Source: an uncultured Faecalibacterium sp. (GTDB lineage Bacteria > Bacillota > Clostridia > Oscillospirales > Ruminococcaceae). Taken from it: 64,000 nt of DNA. The stretch spans positions 6,351-70,350 of the forward strand of contig CAKTBG010000011.1 in the NCBI GenBank assembly GCA_934533135.1, in the 5' to 3' direction. The translations under genes were made by a program, and so were the position numbers. Below the pieces are notes generated by a model. The model saw only the letters and a list, made by a program, of their open reading frames with translations. It did not search any database and had not been told where the DNA came from. This document shows positions 1 through 8,268 of the stretch, one piece after another; the stretch's first letter is position 1; every line of letters begins with the position of its first letter.

Positions 1-1095
1 GAACTTATCAAAGGGCCATTTCGGGTACTTGACCACGATGTAGTCCAGTGCCGGCTCGAAGCAGGCGCAGGTCTTGCCGGTGACGTCGTTGGTGATCTCA
101 TCCAGCGTATAGCCGATGGCGATCTTGGTCGCCACCTTTGCGATGGGATAACCGGTGGCCTTGGAAGCCAGTGCGGAAGAGCGGGACACGCGGGGGTTGA
201 CCTCGATGACCGCATAATCAAAGCTGTCCGGCTTCAGGGCGAACTGGCAGTTGCAGCCGCCCTCGATGCCCAGCTCCGTGATGATGTCGAGAGCTGCGGT
301 GCGGAGCATCTGATACTCGTGGTCGGTCAGGGTCTGGGAGGGAGCCACGACCACCGAATCGCCGGTGTGGATGCCGACGGGGTCGAGGTTCTCCATGTTG
401 CAGACGGTGATGACATTGCCCTTGTGGTCGCGCATGACCTCATACTCGATCTCTTTCCAACCGGCAATGCACTTTTCCACGAGGATCTGATGGATGGGCG
501 ACAGGCGCAGGCCGTTGGTGCCGATCTCGATCAGCTTGGCCTTGTTCTCGCAGATGCCGCCGCCGGTGCCGCCCATGGTGAAGGCCGGGCGGACGATGAC
601 CGGGTACCCGATGCGGTCGGCGCAGGCCAGCGCATCTTCCAGCGTCTCCACGACTTCCGAGGGAATGATGGGCTGGTGCAGCTTTTCCATCGTCTCCTTG
701 AACAGTTCGCGGTCCTCGGCGCGGTCGATGGTCTCCGGCTTGCAGGCCAGCAGGCGGATGCCGGTGCGGTCGAGGTAACCGGAGCGCGCCAGCTCCATCG
801 AGAGGTTCAGACCCATCTGGCCGCCGAGGTTGGGCAGCACCGAGTCCGGCTTTTCGATGTCCAGAATGCGCTCCACGACCTCGAGGGTCATGGGCTCAAT
901 GTAAACATGGTCGGCCACGTCCGGGTCGGTCATGATGGTAGCGGGGTTGGAGTTGAGTAGAACCGTCTCAATGCCCTCTGCTTTCAGGGCACGGCACGCC
1001 TGCGTGCCGGAGTAGTCGAACTCCGCTGCCTGACCGATGATGATGGGGCCGGAGCCAATGACCAGCACCTTCTTAATACTAGGGTCCTTCGGCAT
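1..1095 (-). CDS. carB: carbamoyl-phosphate synthase large subunit, N-terminal part (cut by window edge)
   Basis: The large subunit uses ammonia from CarA, bicarbonate and two ATP to make carbamoyl phosphate for pyrimidine and arginine synthesis. The 365 visible codons start at 1095 with [20 protein letters not shown] and continue through [15 protein letters not shown], the classic N-terminal ATP-grasp half of CarB. The full protein is normally about 1,070 residues, so roughly a third is present and the rest lies left of position 1. The start lies 1 bp after the carA stop, preceded by a GGAGGCACGC ribosome site inside carA, so the two subunits are translationally linked. It is the last visible gene of the pyrE-carA-carB transcript. 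Confidence 0.96.
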   Translation of the reverse strand, partial: MPKDPSIKKVLVIGSGPIIIGQAAEFDYSGTQACRALKAEGIETVLLNSNPATIMTDPDVADHVYIEPMTLEVVERILDIEKPDSVLPNLGGQMGLNLSMELARSGYLDRTGIRLLACKPETIDRAEDRELFKETMEKLHQPIIPSEVVETLEDALACADRIGYPVIVRPAFTMGGTGGGICENKAKLIEIGTNGLRLSPIHQILVEKCIAGWKEIEYEVMRDHKGNVITVCNMENLDPVGIHTGDSVVVAPSQTLTDHEYQMLRTAALDIITELGIEGGCNCQFALKPDSFDYAVIEVNPRVSRSSALASKATGYPIAKVATKIAIGYTLDEITNDVTGKTCACFEPALDYIVVKYPKWPFDKF

Positions 1096-1096
1096 T

Positions 1097-2203
1097 TCAG
1101 CGTGCCTCCTTTGCTGCTTTGACGTTGTTCAGGAAACGGTCGAACAGGAACTCGGTGTCCTTGGGGCCGCCGTTTGCTTCCGGGTGGAACTGCACGGTAA
1201 AGCAGTTCCACTTCTTGTACTGGATGCCCTCGCAGGTGCCGTCGTTGGCGTTCACCTGTGCCACCTCGCCCATCGCGGCGGGCAGCTCCTCGCCCACGAC
1301 GGCATAGCCGTGGTTCTGGCTGGTGATGAAGGTGCGGCCGGACGCAAAGTCGGTGACGGGCTGGTTGGCACCGCGGTGGCCGTATTTCAGCTTCATGGTC
1401 TTGGCACCGGCAGCCAGTGCGGACAGCTGATGGCCGAGGCAGATGCCGAAGGTGGGGATGTTCAGCGCAAAGATCTTTTTCAGGTTCTCGATGACCTCCA
1501 CCGGTTCGGCCGGGTCGCCGGGGCCGTTGGACAGCATGATGCCGTCGGGGTTCAGAGCCGCCACTTCCTCTGCCGTGGCAAAGGCGGGCATGACGGTCAC
1601 CTTGCAGCCCCGCTTGACGAGGCAGCGCACGATGTTCCGCTTGCAGCCGTAGTGCATCAGCACGATGTGGGTCTCGCCCTGTTCGTTGTAGACCTCGGGC
1701 TTTGCGCAGGTGACGCTCTTGACCGCGTCGGTCACGGCATAGGTGCGGATCTCGGCCAGCAGTGCATCCGTCTGTGCCTTGTTTGCTGGGTCAGCCGGGT
1801 CAAAGGTGGTCAGGATGGCACCGTTCATCACGCCGCTCTCCCGGATGATGCGGGTCAGGTGGCGGGTGTCGATGCCCTCGATGCCGATGGTGTTGTTTTT
1901 CTTCAAAAAGCTGTCCAGCGTTTCCTCGCACCGCCAGTTGGAAGGCGTCTTGCAGGCTTCGCGGACGATGTAGCCTTTCGCCCAGATGCGGTCCGACTCC
2001 ATGTCGTCATGGTTCATACCGTAGTTTCCGATCAGGGGGTACGTCTGGGTGATGATCTGGCCGTAATAGCTGGGGTCGGTCAGCGTCTCCTGAAAACCCA
2101 CCATACCGGTGGCAAAGACGACCTCGCCCACGGTGACGCCCTCGGCACCCACCGACTGACCGGCAAAGACCATACCGTTTGCCAAAAGAAGATATGCGTT
2201 CAT
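1097..2203 (-). CDS. carA: carbamoyl-phosphate synthase small subunit (glutaminase)
   Basis: CarA hydrolyses glutamine and channels ammonia to CarB. The protein is 368 residues, a normal length. The N-terminal small-subunit domain opens with [19 protein letters not shown]; the C-terminal class I glutaminase carries the nucleophile-elbow cysteine in [10 protein letters not shown] and the His/Glu pair in FHPEANGG. The open frame continues upstream to 2515 without a stop, but that part is antisense-like sequence across pyrE, so the ATG at 2203 is chosen. It follows pyrE by 35 bp and precedes carB by 1 bp, forming one transcript. The start is preceded by a weak GAGGAATACT ribosome site. Confidence 0.97.
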   Translation of the reverse strand: MNAYLLLANGMVFAGQSVGAEGVTVGEVVFATGMVGFQETLTDPSYYGQIITQTYPLIGNYGMNHDDMESDRIWAKGYIVREACKTPSNWRCEETLDSFLKKNNTIGIEGIDTRHLTRIIRESGVMNGAILTTFDPADPANKAQTDALLAEIRTYAVTDAVKSVTCAKPEVYNEQGETHIVLMHYGCKRNIVRCLVKRGCKVTVMPAFATAEEVAALNPDGIMLSNGPGDPAEPVEVIENLKKIFALNIPTFGICLGHQLSALAAGAKTMKLKYGHRGANQPVTDFASGRTFITSQNHGYAVVGEELPAAMGEVAQVNANDGTCEGIQYKKWNCFTVQFHPEANGGPKDTEFLFDRFLNNVKAAKEAR

Positions 2204-2238
2204 AGTATTCCTCGTTTCAACACAGATGCGCTTTGGGC

Positions 2239-2832
2239 TTACAGGGTCTGCTTGGCTTCCTGCTTCATCTTGCGGCTGCCCAGATGGACCAGCGGCAGCT
2301 TGCCCTCCTTGCAGATGGGGCACTCTTCGGGGGCATAGTTGGGCAGATCCAGCTTGAGGGCACTGGCCACGATGGGGATGGGAGACGGAGCCTCGGCCTT
2401 GGTGCGGTCCACCACGCAGGTGATGCCGACGCAGATGCCGCCGTTCTCCTCGATGACCCGCTTGGTCTCCAGCGAGGAGATGCCGGTGGTCACAACGTCC
2501 TCCGCGATCAGGCACTTCTCGCCCGGATGGATGGCAAACCGCTTCAGGGTCATCACATTGTCCACCCGCTCGGTGAAGATGGCGCGCTTGCCGGTCTGAC
2601 GCGCCAGCTCGTAGGCATAGACGATGCCGCCCATGGCCGGTCCGACGATGACGTCCACATCCATCTCCTTGATCTTGTCTGCCACCGTCTTCATGACCTC
2701 AGCGCAGCGGTCAGGATACTGCTGCAGATAGGCCATCTGGCAGTATGCGCTGGAATGGCGGCCGGAAGAAAGGAGGAAATGACCCTCCAGAAATGCGTCA
2801 CAGCTCTTCAGGATCTCAAGTGCTTCACTCAT
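2239..2832 (-). CDS. pyrE: orotate phosphoribosyltransferase
   Basis: PyrE joins orotate to PRPP to give orotidine monophosphate, the fifth step of UMP synthesis. The 197-residue protein starts MSEALEILKSC; the frame is open to 2904 but that extension crosses the promoter, so the ATG at 2832 after a GAGAGGGAGAG ribosome site is used. The PRPP-binding loop is visible as CLIAEDVVTTGISSLE. The C-terminal tail has a CPIC pair and LGSRKM, as in many clostridial PyrE proteins. It heads a promoter-separated sub-operon pyrE-carA-carB, 135 bp downstream of pyrD. Confidence 0.96.
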   Translation of the reverse strand: MSEALEILKSCDAFLEGHFLLSSGRHSSAYCQMAYLQQYPDRCAEVMKTVADKIKEMDVDVIVGPAMGGIVYAYELARQTGKRAIFTERVDNVMTLKRFAIHPGEKCLIAEDVVTTGISSLETKRVIEENGGICVGITCVVDRTKAEAPSPIPIVASALKLDLPNYAPEECPICKEGKLPLVHLGSRKMKQEAKQTL

Positions 2833-2875
2833 AGTTTTACTCTCCCTCTCTGTTGTAAAAAAACGTTCTTGCGGT

Positions 2876-2904
2876 ATTGTACCACGCTTTTGGTTAAAAC
2901 GCAA
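2876..2904 (-). promoter_or_regulatory. promoter for pyrE-carA-carB
   Basis: On the minus strand TTGCGT (2899-2904) and TACAAT (2876-2881) are separated by exactly 17 bp, 44 bp before the pyrE start. It lies in the only AT-rich gap of the pyr cluster. Confidence 0.75.
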
Positions 2905-2936
2905 ATTTATTCGTATTTGATTTTGTTTTAACGAAT
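2893..2936. promoter_or_regulatory. nested inverted repeats upstream of pyrE, candidate operator
   Basis: Two interleaved perfect inverted repeats occur just upstream of and overlapping the pyrE -35 box: GTTAAAAC (2893-2900) with GTTTTAAC (2925-2932), and ATTCGT (2909-2914) with ACGAAT (2931-2936). The first overlaps the -35 hexamer, so a bound protein would affect this promoter. No regulator is assigned. Confidence 0.4.
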
Positions 2937-2967
2937 ATTTTCACGTTATATGCGATTATCAGCAATT

Positions 2968-3894
2968 TTATGCACTTTCCCGTGCGCAGCCGCGGATCTC
3001 GTCCAGGGTCTTGACGCCGTGGGCGTCCATCCACTGTGCCATCTCGTCGGCAATGGTCTCCATGGCACGGGGGTTCGCAAAGTTGGCTGCGCCCACCTGC
3101 ACAGCGGCCGCGCCTGCCATGATAAATTCCAGCGCGTCGCGGCCGGTGGCAATGCCGCCCAGACCCACAACCGGGATGTTCACTGCACCGACCGCCTGCC
3201 AGACCATCCGCAGCGCGATGGGGCGCACGGCCGGGCCGGACAGACCCGCGAAGATGTTGTTGAACACCGGGCGGCGTTTCTCGAGGTCAATGGCGCAGGC
3301 CTGAAAGGTATTGGTCAGGCTGATGGCGTCCGCACCGGCGGCTTCCACAGCCTTGCACATGGCGGGGATGTTCTCGGCCTGCGGGCTGAGCTTGACCATC
3401 AGGGGCTTCTTGCAGGCCGCACGGACCATCTTGACGACCTCGCCGGCCGCTTCCGCCTTCACGCCGTAGGCCATGCCGCCCACCTTGACGTTGGGGCAGG
3501 AGATGTTCAGCTCCACGATGTCCACCGCGCTCTCGCTGAGCATCGCCGCACCTTCCACATATTCCTCTTCGCTGTGGCCGCCAAGGTTGGCGATGACCAC
3601 CGTGCCGTACTTCTGCTTGAGCTCCAGCATCTCGTTCAGCTCCACGTCGATGAAGTGCTGCACGCCCGGATTCTGCAGGCCGATGCTGTTGATGAGGCCG
3701 GAGGGCGTCTCCCAGAGGCGTTCGCCCTGATTGCCGTACTGTCCGTGCAGGGTCAGCCCTTTGCCCGAGATGCCGCCGATCTTTGCAAAATCGGCCAGTG
3801 CCTCATACTCCACCCCGTAGCCCACGGTGCCGGATGCACCGATGATGGGGCTGTTCATCGTGAACCCCAGCAGGTTCGTTCTCAGATCTGCCAT
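2968..3894 (-). CDS. pyrD: dihydroorotate dehydrogenase type 1B, catalytic subunit
   Basis: This FMN subunit oxidises dihydroorotate to orotate and passes electrons through PyrK to NAD. It is 308 residues, normal for the family, starting MADLRTNLLGFTMNSPIIGASG. The catalytic base cysteine of class 1 enzymes is in LNISCPNVKVGG, and the glycine-rich FMN phosphate region GLGGIATGRDALEFI is near the C-terminus. Its ATG overlaps the pyrK stop by one base (TGATG), so the two subunits are coupled. A cysteine base together with an adjacent pyrK defines the NAD-linked 1B class. Confidence 0.96.
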   Translation of the reverse strand: MADLRTNLLGFTMNSPIIGASGTVGYGVEYEALADFAKIGGISGKGLTLHGQYGNQGERLWETPSGLINSIGLQNPGVQHFIDVELNEMLELKQKYGTVVIANLGGHSEEEYVEGAAMLSESAVDIVELNISCPNVKVGGMAYGVKAEAAGEVVKMVRAACKKPLMVKLSPQAENIPAMCKAVEAAGADAISLTNTFQACAIDLEKRRPVFNNIFAGLSGPAVRPIALRMVWQAVGAVNIPVVGLGGIATGRDALEFIMAGAAAVQVGAANFANPRAMETIADEMAQWMDAHGVKTLDEIRGCARESA

Positions 3895-4664
3895 CAGAAC
3901 ACCTCCGTTGCATCAAAGACCGGGCCGTTTTTGCAGACGCTCTTGCCCTCGCCGCTCTTGGTCTCGCAGGTGCAGCCGAGGCAGGCACCGATGCCGCAGG
4001 CCATCTTCTTTTCGAGGCTGACGAAGCAGGGCGTTCCCTTTTCGGCACAGAGCCGCGCCGCGTTCTTCATCATGACCGTCGGGCCGCAGACCAGCACCAC
4101 GTCGTAATCCGCCGGGTCGTACAGCTGGGTCACAAAGCCGTGGAAACCCACCGCGCCGGTGTCGGTGGAGACTTTCACGAGGTTTGCGATGGGGCGGTAC
4201 GCTTCCATGCAGTAGGGCTGGTCCCGGAAGCCGAAGAACACATCGGGCTTGACGCCCGCCGCCGCCAGTTCCCGGGTCAGCTGGTACATAGGGGCCGTGC
4301 CGATGCCGCCGCCCACGACGGCGATCTTCTGGTAGTGTTTCACGATCTTCGGCACATCGAACCCGTTCCCCATGGGGCCGGTCAGCTGGAATTTGTCCTT
4401 CATTTTGAGCTGTGCCAGCTTCTTGGTGCCCTCGCCGATGACCTGATACAGAAACTCGACGGTATTGCTTTCGGCGTTGTAGCAATGGACGCTGATGGGC
4501 CGGGAGAGGAAGGGTTCCTCGCTGGCCGGCCAGCTGCGCAGGGTAAAGAACTGCCCCGCATGGGGGATGTGCTCGCCGTCCGGCCAAACGACGGTCAGCA
4601 GGCGGATGTCGTCCGCAATGACCTCATTGCGCAGGACGGTCGCCTCACAGCAGGCTGCACGCAT
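3894..4664 (-). CDS. pyrK: dihydroorotate dehydrogenase electron transfer subunit
   Basis: PyrK carries FAD and a 2Fe-2S cluster and links PyrD to NAD. It is 256 residues with the ferredoxin-reductase fold: an FAD-binding barrel, then an NAD site around VVGGGIGTAPMYQL. The cluster cysteines are in ACGIGACLGCTCE and SVCKNG near the C-terminus. The ATG at 4664 is preferred over a TTG at 4670, because GGAGG lies 9 bases from the ATG but only 3 from the TTG. The start overlaps the pyrF end by 20 bp and the stop overlaps pyrD by one base. Confidence 0.95.
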   Translation of the reverse strand: MRAACCEATVLRNEVIADDIRLLTVVWPDGEHIPHAGQFFTLRSWPASEEPFLSRPISVHCYNAESNTVEFLYQVIGEGTKKLAQLKMKDKFQLTGPMGNGFDVPKIVKHYQKIAVVGGGIGTAPMYQLTRELAAAGVKPDVFFGFRDQPYCMEAYRPIANLVKVSTDTGAVGFHGFVTQLYDPADYDVVLVCGPTVMMKNAARLCAEKGTPCFVSLEKKMACGIGACLGCTCETKSGEGKSVCKNGPVFDATEVF

Positions 4665-5511
4665 GAGCAATTGCCTCCTTCATGTTCACACACTCGTTGT
4701 AAGCGGCCTCGTCAAAGGTCGTGCCCGGCTGCTTCTTGTAGGCCAGCAGGATGCCGCGGCTGGAGTTGACCACGCCGCCGTTGCCCTTGGTCAGATACTG
4801 GGCGATGTCCTCGGCCTTGCCGCCCTGTGCGCCGTAGCCCGGGATCAGGAAGAAGGAATCCTGATACTTGGCACGGATCTCGGTGGCCTCCTCAATGTGG
4901 GTGCCGCCGATGACCAGACCCAGAGAAGAGTAGCCGTGCTCGCCCATGTAGTCCTTGCCCATGGCGTTCAGCTTGTCGCCCACCAGATCGTAAACGTGGC
5001 GGCCGTCGGCCAGCTTCTCATACTCAAAGTCCTTGGCACCGCCGTTGGAGGTGCGGCAGAGGACGAACATTCCCTTGCCCTGCTTCTCCGCGTAAGGCAG
5101 ATAGGGGCTGATGGAGTCCAGACCCATGTAGGGTGCCAGCGTCACAAAGTCTGCCTCAAAATCTCCGGTGAAGTGACCCATGGCGTACATCTCAGCGGTC
5201 TTGGCAATGTCGCCGCGCTTGATGTCGGCGATGACCGGGATTCCCGCCTCGCGGACGGCCTTCAGGGTCTCGGCATACGCACGCATCCCGTCCAGACCCA
5301 GCGACTCATAGTACGCGATCTGCACCTTGTAGCAGCCCGCGACGGCCTTGGTCGCCTCGATCATCTTCTTGTTGAAGCGGACGATGTTTTCGCCCTTGGA
5401 CAGGGTGCTGTCCACAAAATCGGCGGGCAGGTAGCTGAAATCGGTATCCAGACCCACGCAGACCGGGCCGCGTGCCTCGACCGCCTCGTACAGTTTGTCC
5501 ATGTTCGTCAT
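4645..5511 (-). CDS. pyrF: orotidine 5'-phosphate decarboxylase
   Basis: PyrF removes CO2 from OMP to give UMP, the final step of the pathway. At 288 residues it is the longer form seen in clostridia and actinobacteria. The catalytic Asp-Lys-Asp network is visible in PVIADIKRGDIAKTAEM. The start MTNMDKLYEAVEARGP at 5511 follows a strong AGGAGG; the frame extends to 5613 but into repeat DNA. It lies between pyrC, from which it is separated by a repeat element, and pyrK, which it overlaps. Confidence 0.96.
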   Translation of the reverse strand: MTNMDKLYEAVEARGPVCVGLDTDFSYLPADFVDSTLSKGENIVRFNKKMIEATKAVAGCYKVQIAYYESLGLDGMRAYAETLKAVREAGIPVIADIKRGDIAKTAEMYAMGHFTGDFEADFVTLAPYMGLDSISPYLPYAEKQGKGMFVLCRTSNGGAKDFEYEKLADGRHVYDLVGDKLNAMGKDYMGEHGYSSLGLVIGGTHIEEATEIRAKYQDSFFLIPGYGAQGGKAEDIAQYLTKGNGGVVNSSRGILLAYKKQPGTTFDEAAYNECVNMKEAIAHACSLL

Positions 5512-5541
5512 TGTTGTTTTCCTCCTGATCATTTTCTTTCT

Positions 5542-5547
5542 ATTATA
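5542..5547 (-). promoter_or_regulatory. possible internal -10 box for pyrFKD
   Basis: A perfect TATAAT on the minus strand lies 30 bp before the pyrF start, between the repeat element and the gene. No good -35 hexamer is seen 16-18 bp upstream, so an internal promoter is only possible. Confidence 0.3.
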
Positions 5548-5567
5548 ATGTATTGTCAGCGTCCTTG

Positions 5568-5689
5568 CCCTCTCAGTCTGCTTCGCAGACAGCTCTCCCA
5601 AAGGGAGAGCCAAGACTTGCCTCTCCCTCCGGGAGAGGTGGCATCGCGCAGCGATGACGGAGAGGGCTTTACTCCAATCTGAGAGGGCT
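5568..5689. repeat. palindromic repeat family A, locus 1
   Basis: Two units in opposite orientation lie between pyrC and pyrF. The first (minus) has the conserved GGGAGAGC hairpin and second stem GTCTGC/GCAGAC. The second (plus) has second stem GGCATCGC/GCGATGAC. A third fragment, CTGAGAGGGCT, ends at 5689, directly at the pyrC stop codon (5690-5692). Confidence 0.9.
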
Positions 5690-6877
5690 TCACTCCGCCT
5701 GATAGGTCAGCGCACCGCCCTTGACGGTGGCGCACACCTTGCCGTACAGCTGCACCCCATCGTAGGGGCAGTTGTGGGATTTGGAATGGAGCTTGTCCTT
5801 GTCCACCACATAGGGGGTATCCAGATCCACCAGCACAAAGTCGGCGTCGTAGCCCGGCTCCAGCTGCCCCTTTGCCAGACCAAGGATCTGCGCCGGGCTG
5901 GTGCTCATCAGGTGGACCAGCAGCTCCAGCGGCAGATTCTCTTCCTTGCAGAGCTTGGTATAGCAGACACCGAAGGCCGTCTCGCTGCCCACCATGCCGG
6001 CCATTCCCTTGAGTTTGTCCTCTTCGGAGTGGGGCGCGTGGTCGGTGGCAATGGCATCCACCACGCCGGAGCGGATGGCGTCCAGCAGAGCCTGCACATC
6101 GTCCGCCGTCCGGATGGGCGGGTTGACGCGGTAATCGCAGGTGTCGTTGGTGAACCACAGATGGTGGGGCGTGACCTCACAGGTCACCGGTGCGCCCCGC
6201 AGCTTGGCCATCTGGATCGCGTCGATGGCTCCCCGGGTGGAGACATGGCACAGATGCAGCCGGGTCTGGTAATACTCGCTCAGCCAGCAGTTCCGCACCG
6301 TTTCCAGATCCTCCGCCAGCCGGTAATCCCACGGGCTGATCTCCATATCCTCTGCATGGCTCATCACGGTGATATCCCGCTGGGTGCAGATGGCAAAGGC
6401 CTTTGCCATGGTCGCGTTGTCCTGCACACCGTGGCCGTCTTCGGTGATGAACTTCACCGTCGCGGGCAGGGTCTTGAGGTGATCCAGCGTTTTGCCGTCA
6501 AAATTCTCCGTGATGGAGACGGTCTGGTTCACGTCGCACAGACCCACCTCCGCCGCTTTCCGCTCGATCTGCTCCGCCTGCGCCGCCGAGGAGCAGACGG
6601 GTTTCGTGTTGGGCATCAGGTTGACGAAGGTGTATCCACCGGCCGCCGCTGCCCGGCTGCCCGTCTCGATGTCCTCCTTGTACTCAAAGCCCGGCGTCCG
6701 CCAATGGCAGTGGAGATCGACAAAGGCCGGCAGAACCGTCAGCCCGCCCGCATCGAGGACGGTTTCGTTTTCTCCGGCGAGTGCGGCCAGATCCTGACCC
6801 ACGGCCGCGATCTTCCCGTCCTTGACGTAAAGCTCGACCGGCCGACCCTCGGCGTTGACAGCGTTTACAAGCAGCAT
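5690..6877 (-). CDS. pyrC: dihydroorotase
   Basis: PyrC cyclises carbamoyl aspartate to dihydroorotate. The 395-residue protein is a class I amidohydrolase-type dihydroorotase. The metal-binding HxH is in FVDLHCHWRTPGFEYKED, and the late catalytic Asp is in IATDHAPHSEEDK. The start MLLVNAVNAEGRPVEL follows an AGGGAGG ribosome site; the frame runs on to 7123 but through the leader and terminator. It is the first structural gene after the attenuator, followed by pyrF, pyrK and pyrD. The last codon abuts a repeat element. No pyrB or pyrR is seen in this window. Confidence 0.96.
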   Translation of the reverse strand: MLLVNAVNAEGRPVELYVKDGKIAAVGQDLAALAGENETVLDAGGLTVLPAFVDLHCHWRTPGFEYKEDIETGSRAAAAGGYTFVNLMPNTKPVCSSAAQAEQIERKAAEVGLCDVNQTVSITENFDGKTLDHLKTLPATVKFITEDGHGVQDNATMAKAFAICTQRDITVMSHAEDMEISPWDYRLAEDLETVRNCWLSEYYQTRLHLCHVSTRGAIDAIQMAKLRGAPVTCEVTPHHLWFTNDTCDYRVNPPIRTADDVQALLDAIRSGVVDAIATDHAPHSEEDKLKGMAGMVGSETAFGVCYTKLCKEENLPLELLVHLMSTSPAQILGLAKGQLEPGYDADFVLVDLDTPYVVDKDKLHSKSHNCPYDGVQLYGKVCATVKGGALTYQAE

Positions 6878-6941
6878 AATGTACCTCCCTGATCCGTTTT
6901 TGATGATATGGATTTGTTCGCGTACCCGTCCGTTTCTGGAC

Positions 6942-6973
6942 AAAAAAAAACTTTTCCCGAAAAAGGGAAAAGT
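6942..6973 (-). terminator. pyr leader attenuator (intrinsic terminator)
   Basis: On the minus strand ACTTTTCCC pairs perfectly with GGGAAAAGT around a six-base loop and runs into nine T residues. The stem begins inside the stop codon of the leader peptide and the structure ends 64 bp before pyrC. A ribosome on the last leader codons would cover the 5' arm and stop the hairpin forming. Confidence 0.85.
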
Positions 6974-7062
6974 CAATTCAGTAAAAAAGGAAACAACGAC
7001 TCCACAACAAAACCGGCAGCAAACTGGTTGTTCCGTTTTGCGCGCATCGACTTTGCCTGCAT
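6973..7062 (-). CDS. 29-residue leader peptide of the pyrCFKD operon
   Basis: The frame begins with ATG at 7062 after an AAAAGGAGACAACACG ribosome site and encodes MQAKSMRAKRNNQFAAGFVV followed by nine residues ending PFLLN. Its stop codon supplies the first base of the attenuator stem. The last codons are T-rich (TTG TTT CCT TTT TTA), giving RNA polymerase a U-rich tract just before the terminator. This matches the E. coli pyrBI design, in which low UTP pauses polymerase and lets the ribosome close up and block termination. There is no run of codons for one amino acid as in amino-acid attenuators. The coding call rests on position and ribosome site, not homology. Confidence 0.7.
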   Translation of the reverse strand: MQAKSMRAKRNNQFAAGFVVESLFPFLLN

Positions 7063-7103
7063 CGTGTTGTCTCCTTTTTTTGAGCTGTGATTTATTTCGA
7101 TAT

Positions 7104-7133
7104 ATTTTATCATAGAAACGCAAAATGTGTCAA
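7104..7133 (-). promoter_or_regulatory. promoter of the pyrCFKD operon
   Basis: Minus-strand TTGACA (7128-7133) and TAAAAT (7104-7109) are 18 bp apart, with a TG one base before the -10 (extended -10). Transcription would start near 7097, giving about 35 bases before the leader peptide. Confidence 0.8.
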
Positions 7134-7296
7134 TGCTTCCGGCAATTTTTGTTTGTAAAAAGGTTTCTCTGCCGAAGCCCGGATTTTTGGCTACTCTACC
7201 GAAAAGTCTGCTCTCGACCGCGCAAAGGCATCTTTTTCGCAAAAAATCCACCCAATTCCTAGCGATCCGCTGTACATTAAAGTTCACCTGTGTTAT

Positions 7297-7302
7297 TATA
7301 AT
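7297..7302 (+). promoter_or_regulatory. -10 box for cysE
   Basis: A perfect TATAAT lies 65 bp before the cysE start. No clear -35 hexamer is present at 16-18 bp, so it may need an activator. The region 7134-7290 holds no other recognised feature. Confidence 0.45.
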
Positions 7303-7317
7303 AGGACACAACGGATT

Positions 7318-7341
7318 CTGCCGCCGGGTCGTGGGCGGCAG
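7318..7341 (+). other. 5'-UTR hairpin ahead of cysE
   Basis: CTGCCGCC and GGCGGCAG form a perfect 8-bp stem with an 8-base loop, ending 11 bp before the GGGAGGG ribosome site of cysE. There is no U-tract, so it is not a terminator; it may affect translation or mRNA stability. Confidence 0.5.
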
Positions 7342-7367
7342 CAACAGGGAAAAGGGAGGGAACCCTC

Positions 7368-8036
7368 ATGGGTTTGTTGGAGGACGCACGGAACATTCAG
7401 CGCAAGGATCCTGCTGCCCGCAGTGTGCTGGAAGTCATTCTGCTGTACCCCGGTTTTCACATTCTGGTCTATCACCGCATCGCCCATTGGCTGTATGAGC
7501 ACAAGCATTTCTTCCTTGCGCGGTGGGTCAGCCAGCACGGACGCCACCGCACCGGCATCGAGATCCACCCCGGTGCCACCATCGGCAAGTGTCTGTTCAT
7601 CGACCACGGCATGGGCATCGTGTTCGGCGAGACCACCGAGATCGGCGACAACTGCACCATCTACCACGGTGTGACCCTCGGCGGCACCGGCAAGGATACC
7701 GGCAAGCGGCACCCCACCCTTGGCAACAACGTCCTGATCGGTGCGGGCACCAAAGTCCTCGGCCCGGTCTACATCGGCGACAATGCCCGCATCGGTGCGG
7801 GCAGCGTCGTGCTCCGCAACCTGCCCGCCAACTGCACTGCCGTCGGCGTTCCTGCCGAAGTGGTGCGGATCAACAACAAGGCCGTCAACCCCGCCGACGA
7901 CCTCGACCAGCAGGATCTACCGGACGTCATCTCCCAGCGCATCACCGAGCTGGATCGCCGGATCAGTGCGCTGGAAAATCACAAACAGGGCGATATCCCG
8001 CCCACCGCGGATCAGATCGCCAAACGCCAGAAATAA
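7368..8036 (+). CDS. cysE: serine O-acetyltransferase
   Basis: CysE acetylates serine with acetyl-CoA, the first step of cysteine synthesis. The 222-residue protein has the helical N-terminal domain ([17 protein letters not shown]) and a left-handed beta helix of hexapeptide repeats. The catalytic region is seen in [13 protein letters not shown] and [19 protein letters not shown]. It lacks the longer N-terminal domain of the E. coli enzyme, as usual in Firmicutes. The start follows GGGAGGG. It is transcribed away from pyrC and followed by its own terminator. The C-terminal tail after DLDQQDL is charged and variable. Confidence 0.95.
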   Translation: MGLLEDARNIQRKDPAARSVLEVILLYPGFHILVYHRIAHWLYEHKHFFLARWVSQHGRHRTGIEIHPGATIGKCLFIDHGMGIVFGETTEIGDNCTIYHGVTLGGTGKDTGKRHPTLGNNVLIGAGTKVLGPVYIGDNARIGAGSVVLRNLPANCTAVGVPAEVVRINNKAVNPADDLDQQDLPDVISQRITELDRRISALENHKQGDIPPTADQIAKRQK

Positions 8037-8042
8037 ACCAGC

Positions 8043-8098
8043 AAAAAGCAGGTGTACCCCCGAAGCTCACGCTTCACCGGGCACACCTGCTTTTCTTA
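8043..8098 (+). terminator. intrinsic terminator of cysE
   Basis: AGCAGGTGT and ACACCTGCT close a GC-rich hairpin that also pairs CCC with GGG, followed by TTTTCTT, 7 bp after the cysE stop. Confidence 0.8.
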
Positions 8099-8107
8099 TG
8101 CGCTTTG

Positions 8108-8268
8108 CCCCCCTCCAAGGAGCTGTCACCAAAGGTGACGGAGAGGGTTCTGTCTTGGCTCCCCTCTGGGGGAGCTGGCAAAGCCGTCAGGCTTTGACTG
8201 AGAGGCTTCTTCTTGGCTCTCCCTCTGGGAGAGCTGTCACCGAAGGTGACTGAGAGGGCTGAGAGGGC
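8108..8268 (+). repeat. palindromic repeat family A, locus 2 (three units)
   Basis: Three plus-oriented units in tandem. Their second stems differ but stay paired: GTCACC/GGTGAC, GGCAAAGCC/GGCTTTGAC and GTCACC/GGTGAC. A terminal CTGAGAGGGCT reaches the stop codon of the downstream minus-strand gene (8269-8271). Confidence 0.9.

Noticed and set aside
2204..2515. N-terminal extension of carA
   Set aside because: The frame stays open but overlaps pyrE and carries no conserved CarA sequence; the ATG at 2203 begins a normal CarA.
6973..7344. 123-residue ORF covering the pyr leader
   Set aside because: The upstream part crosses the promoter; only the last 29 codons follow a ribosome site and lie in the transcript.
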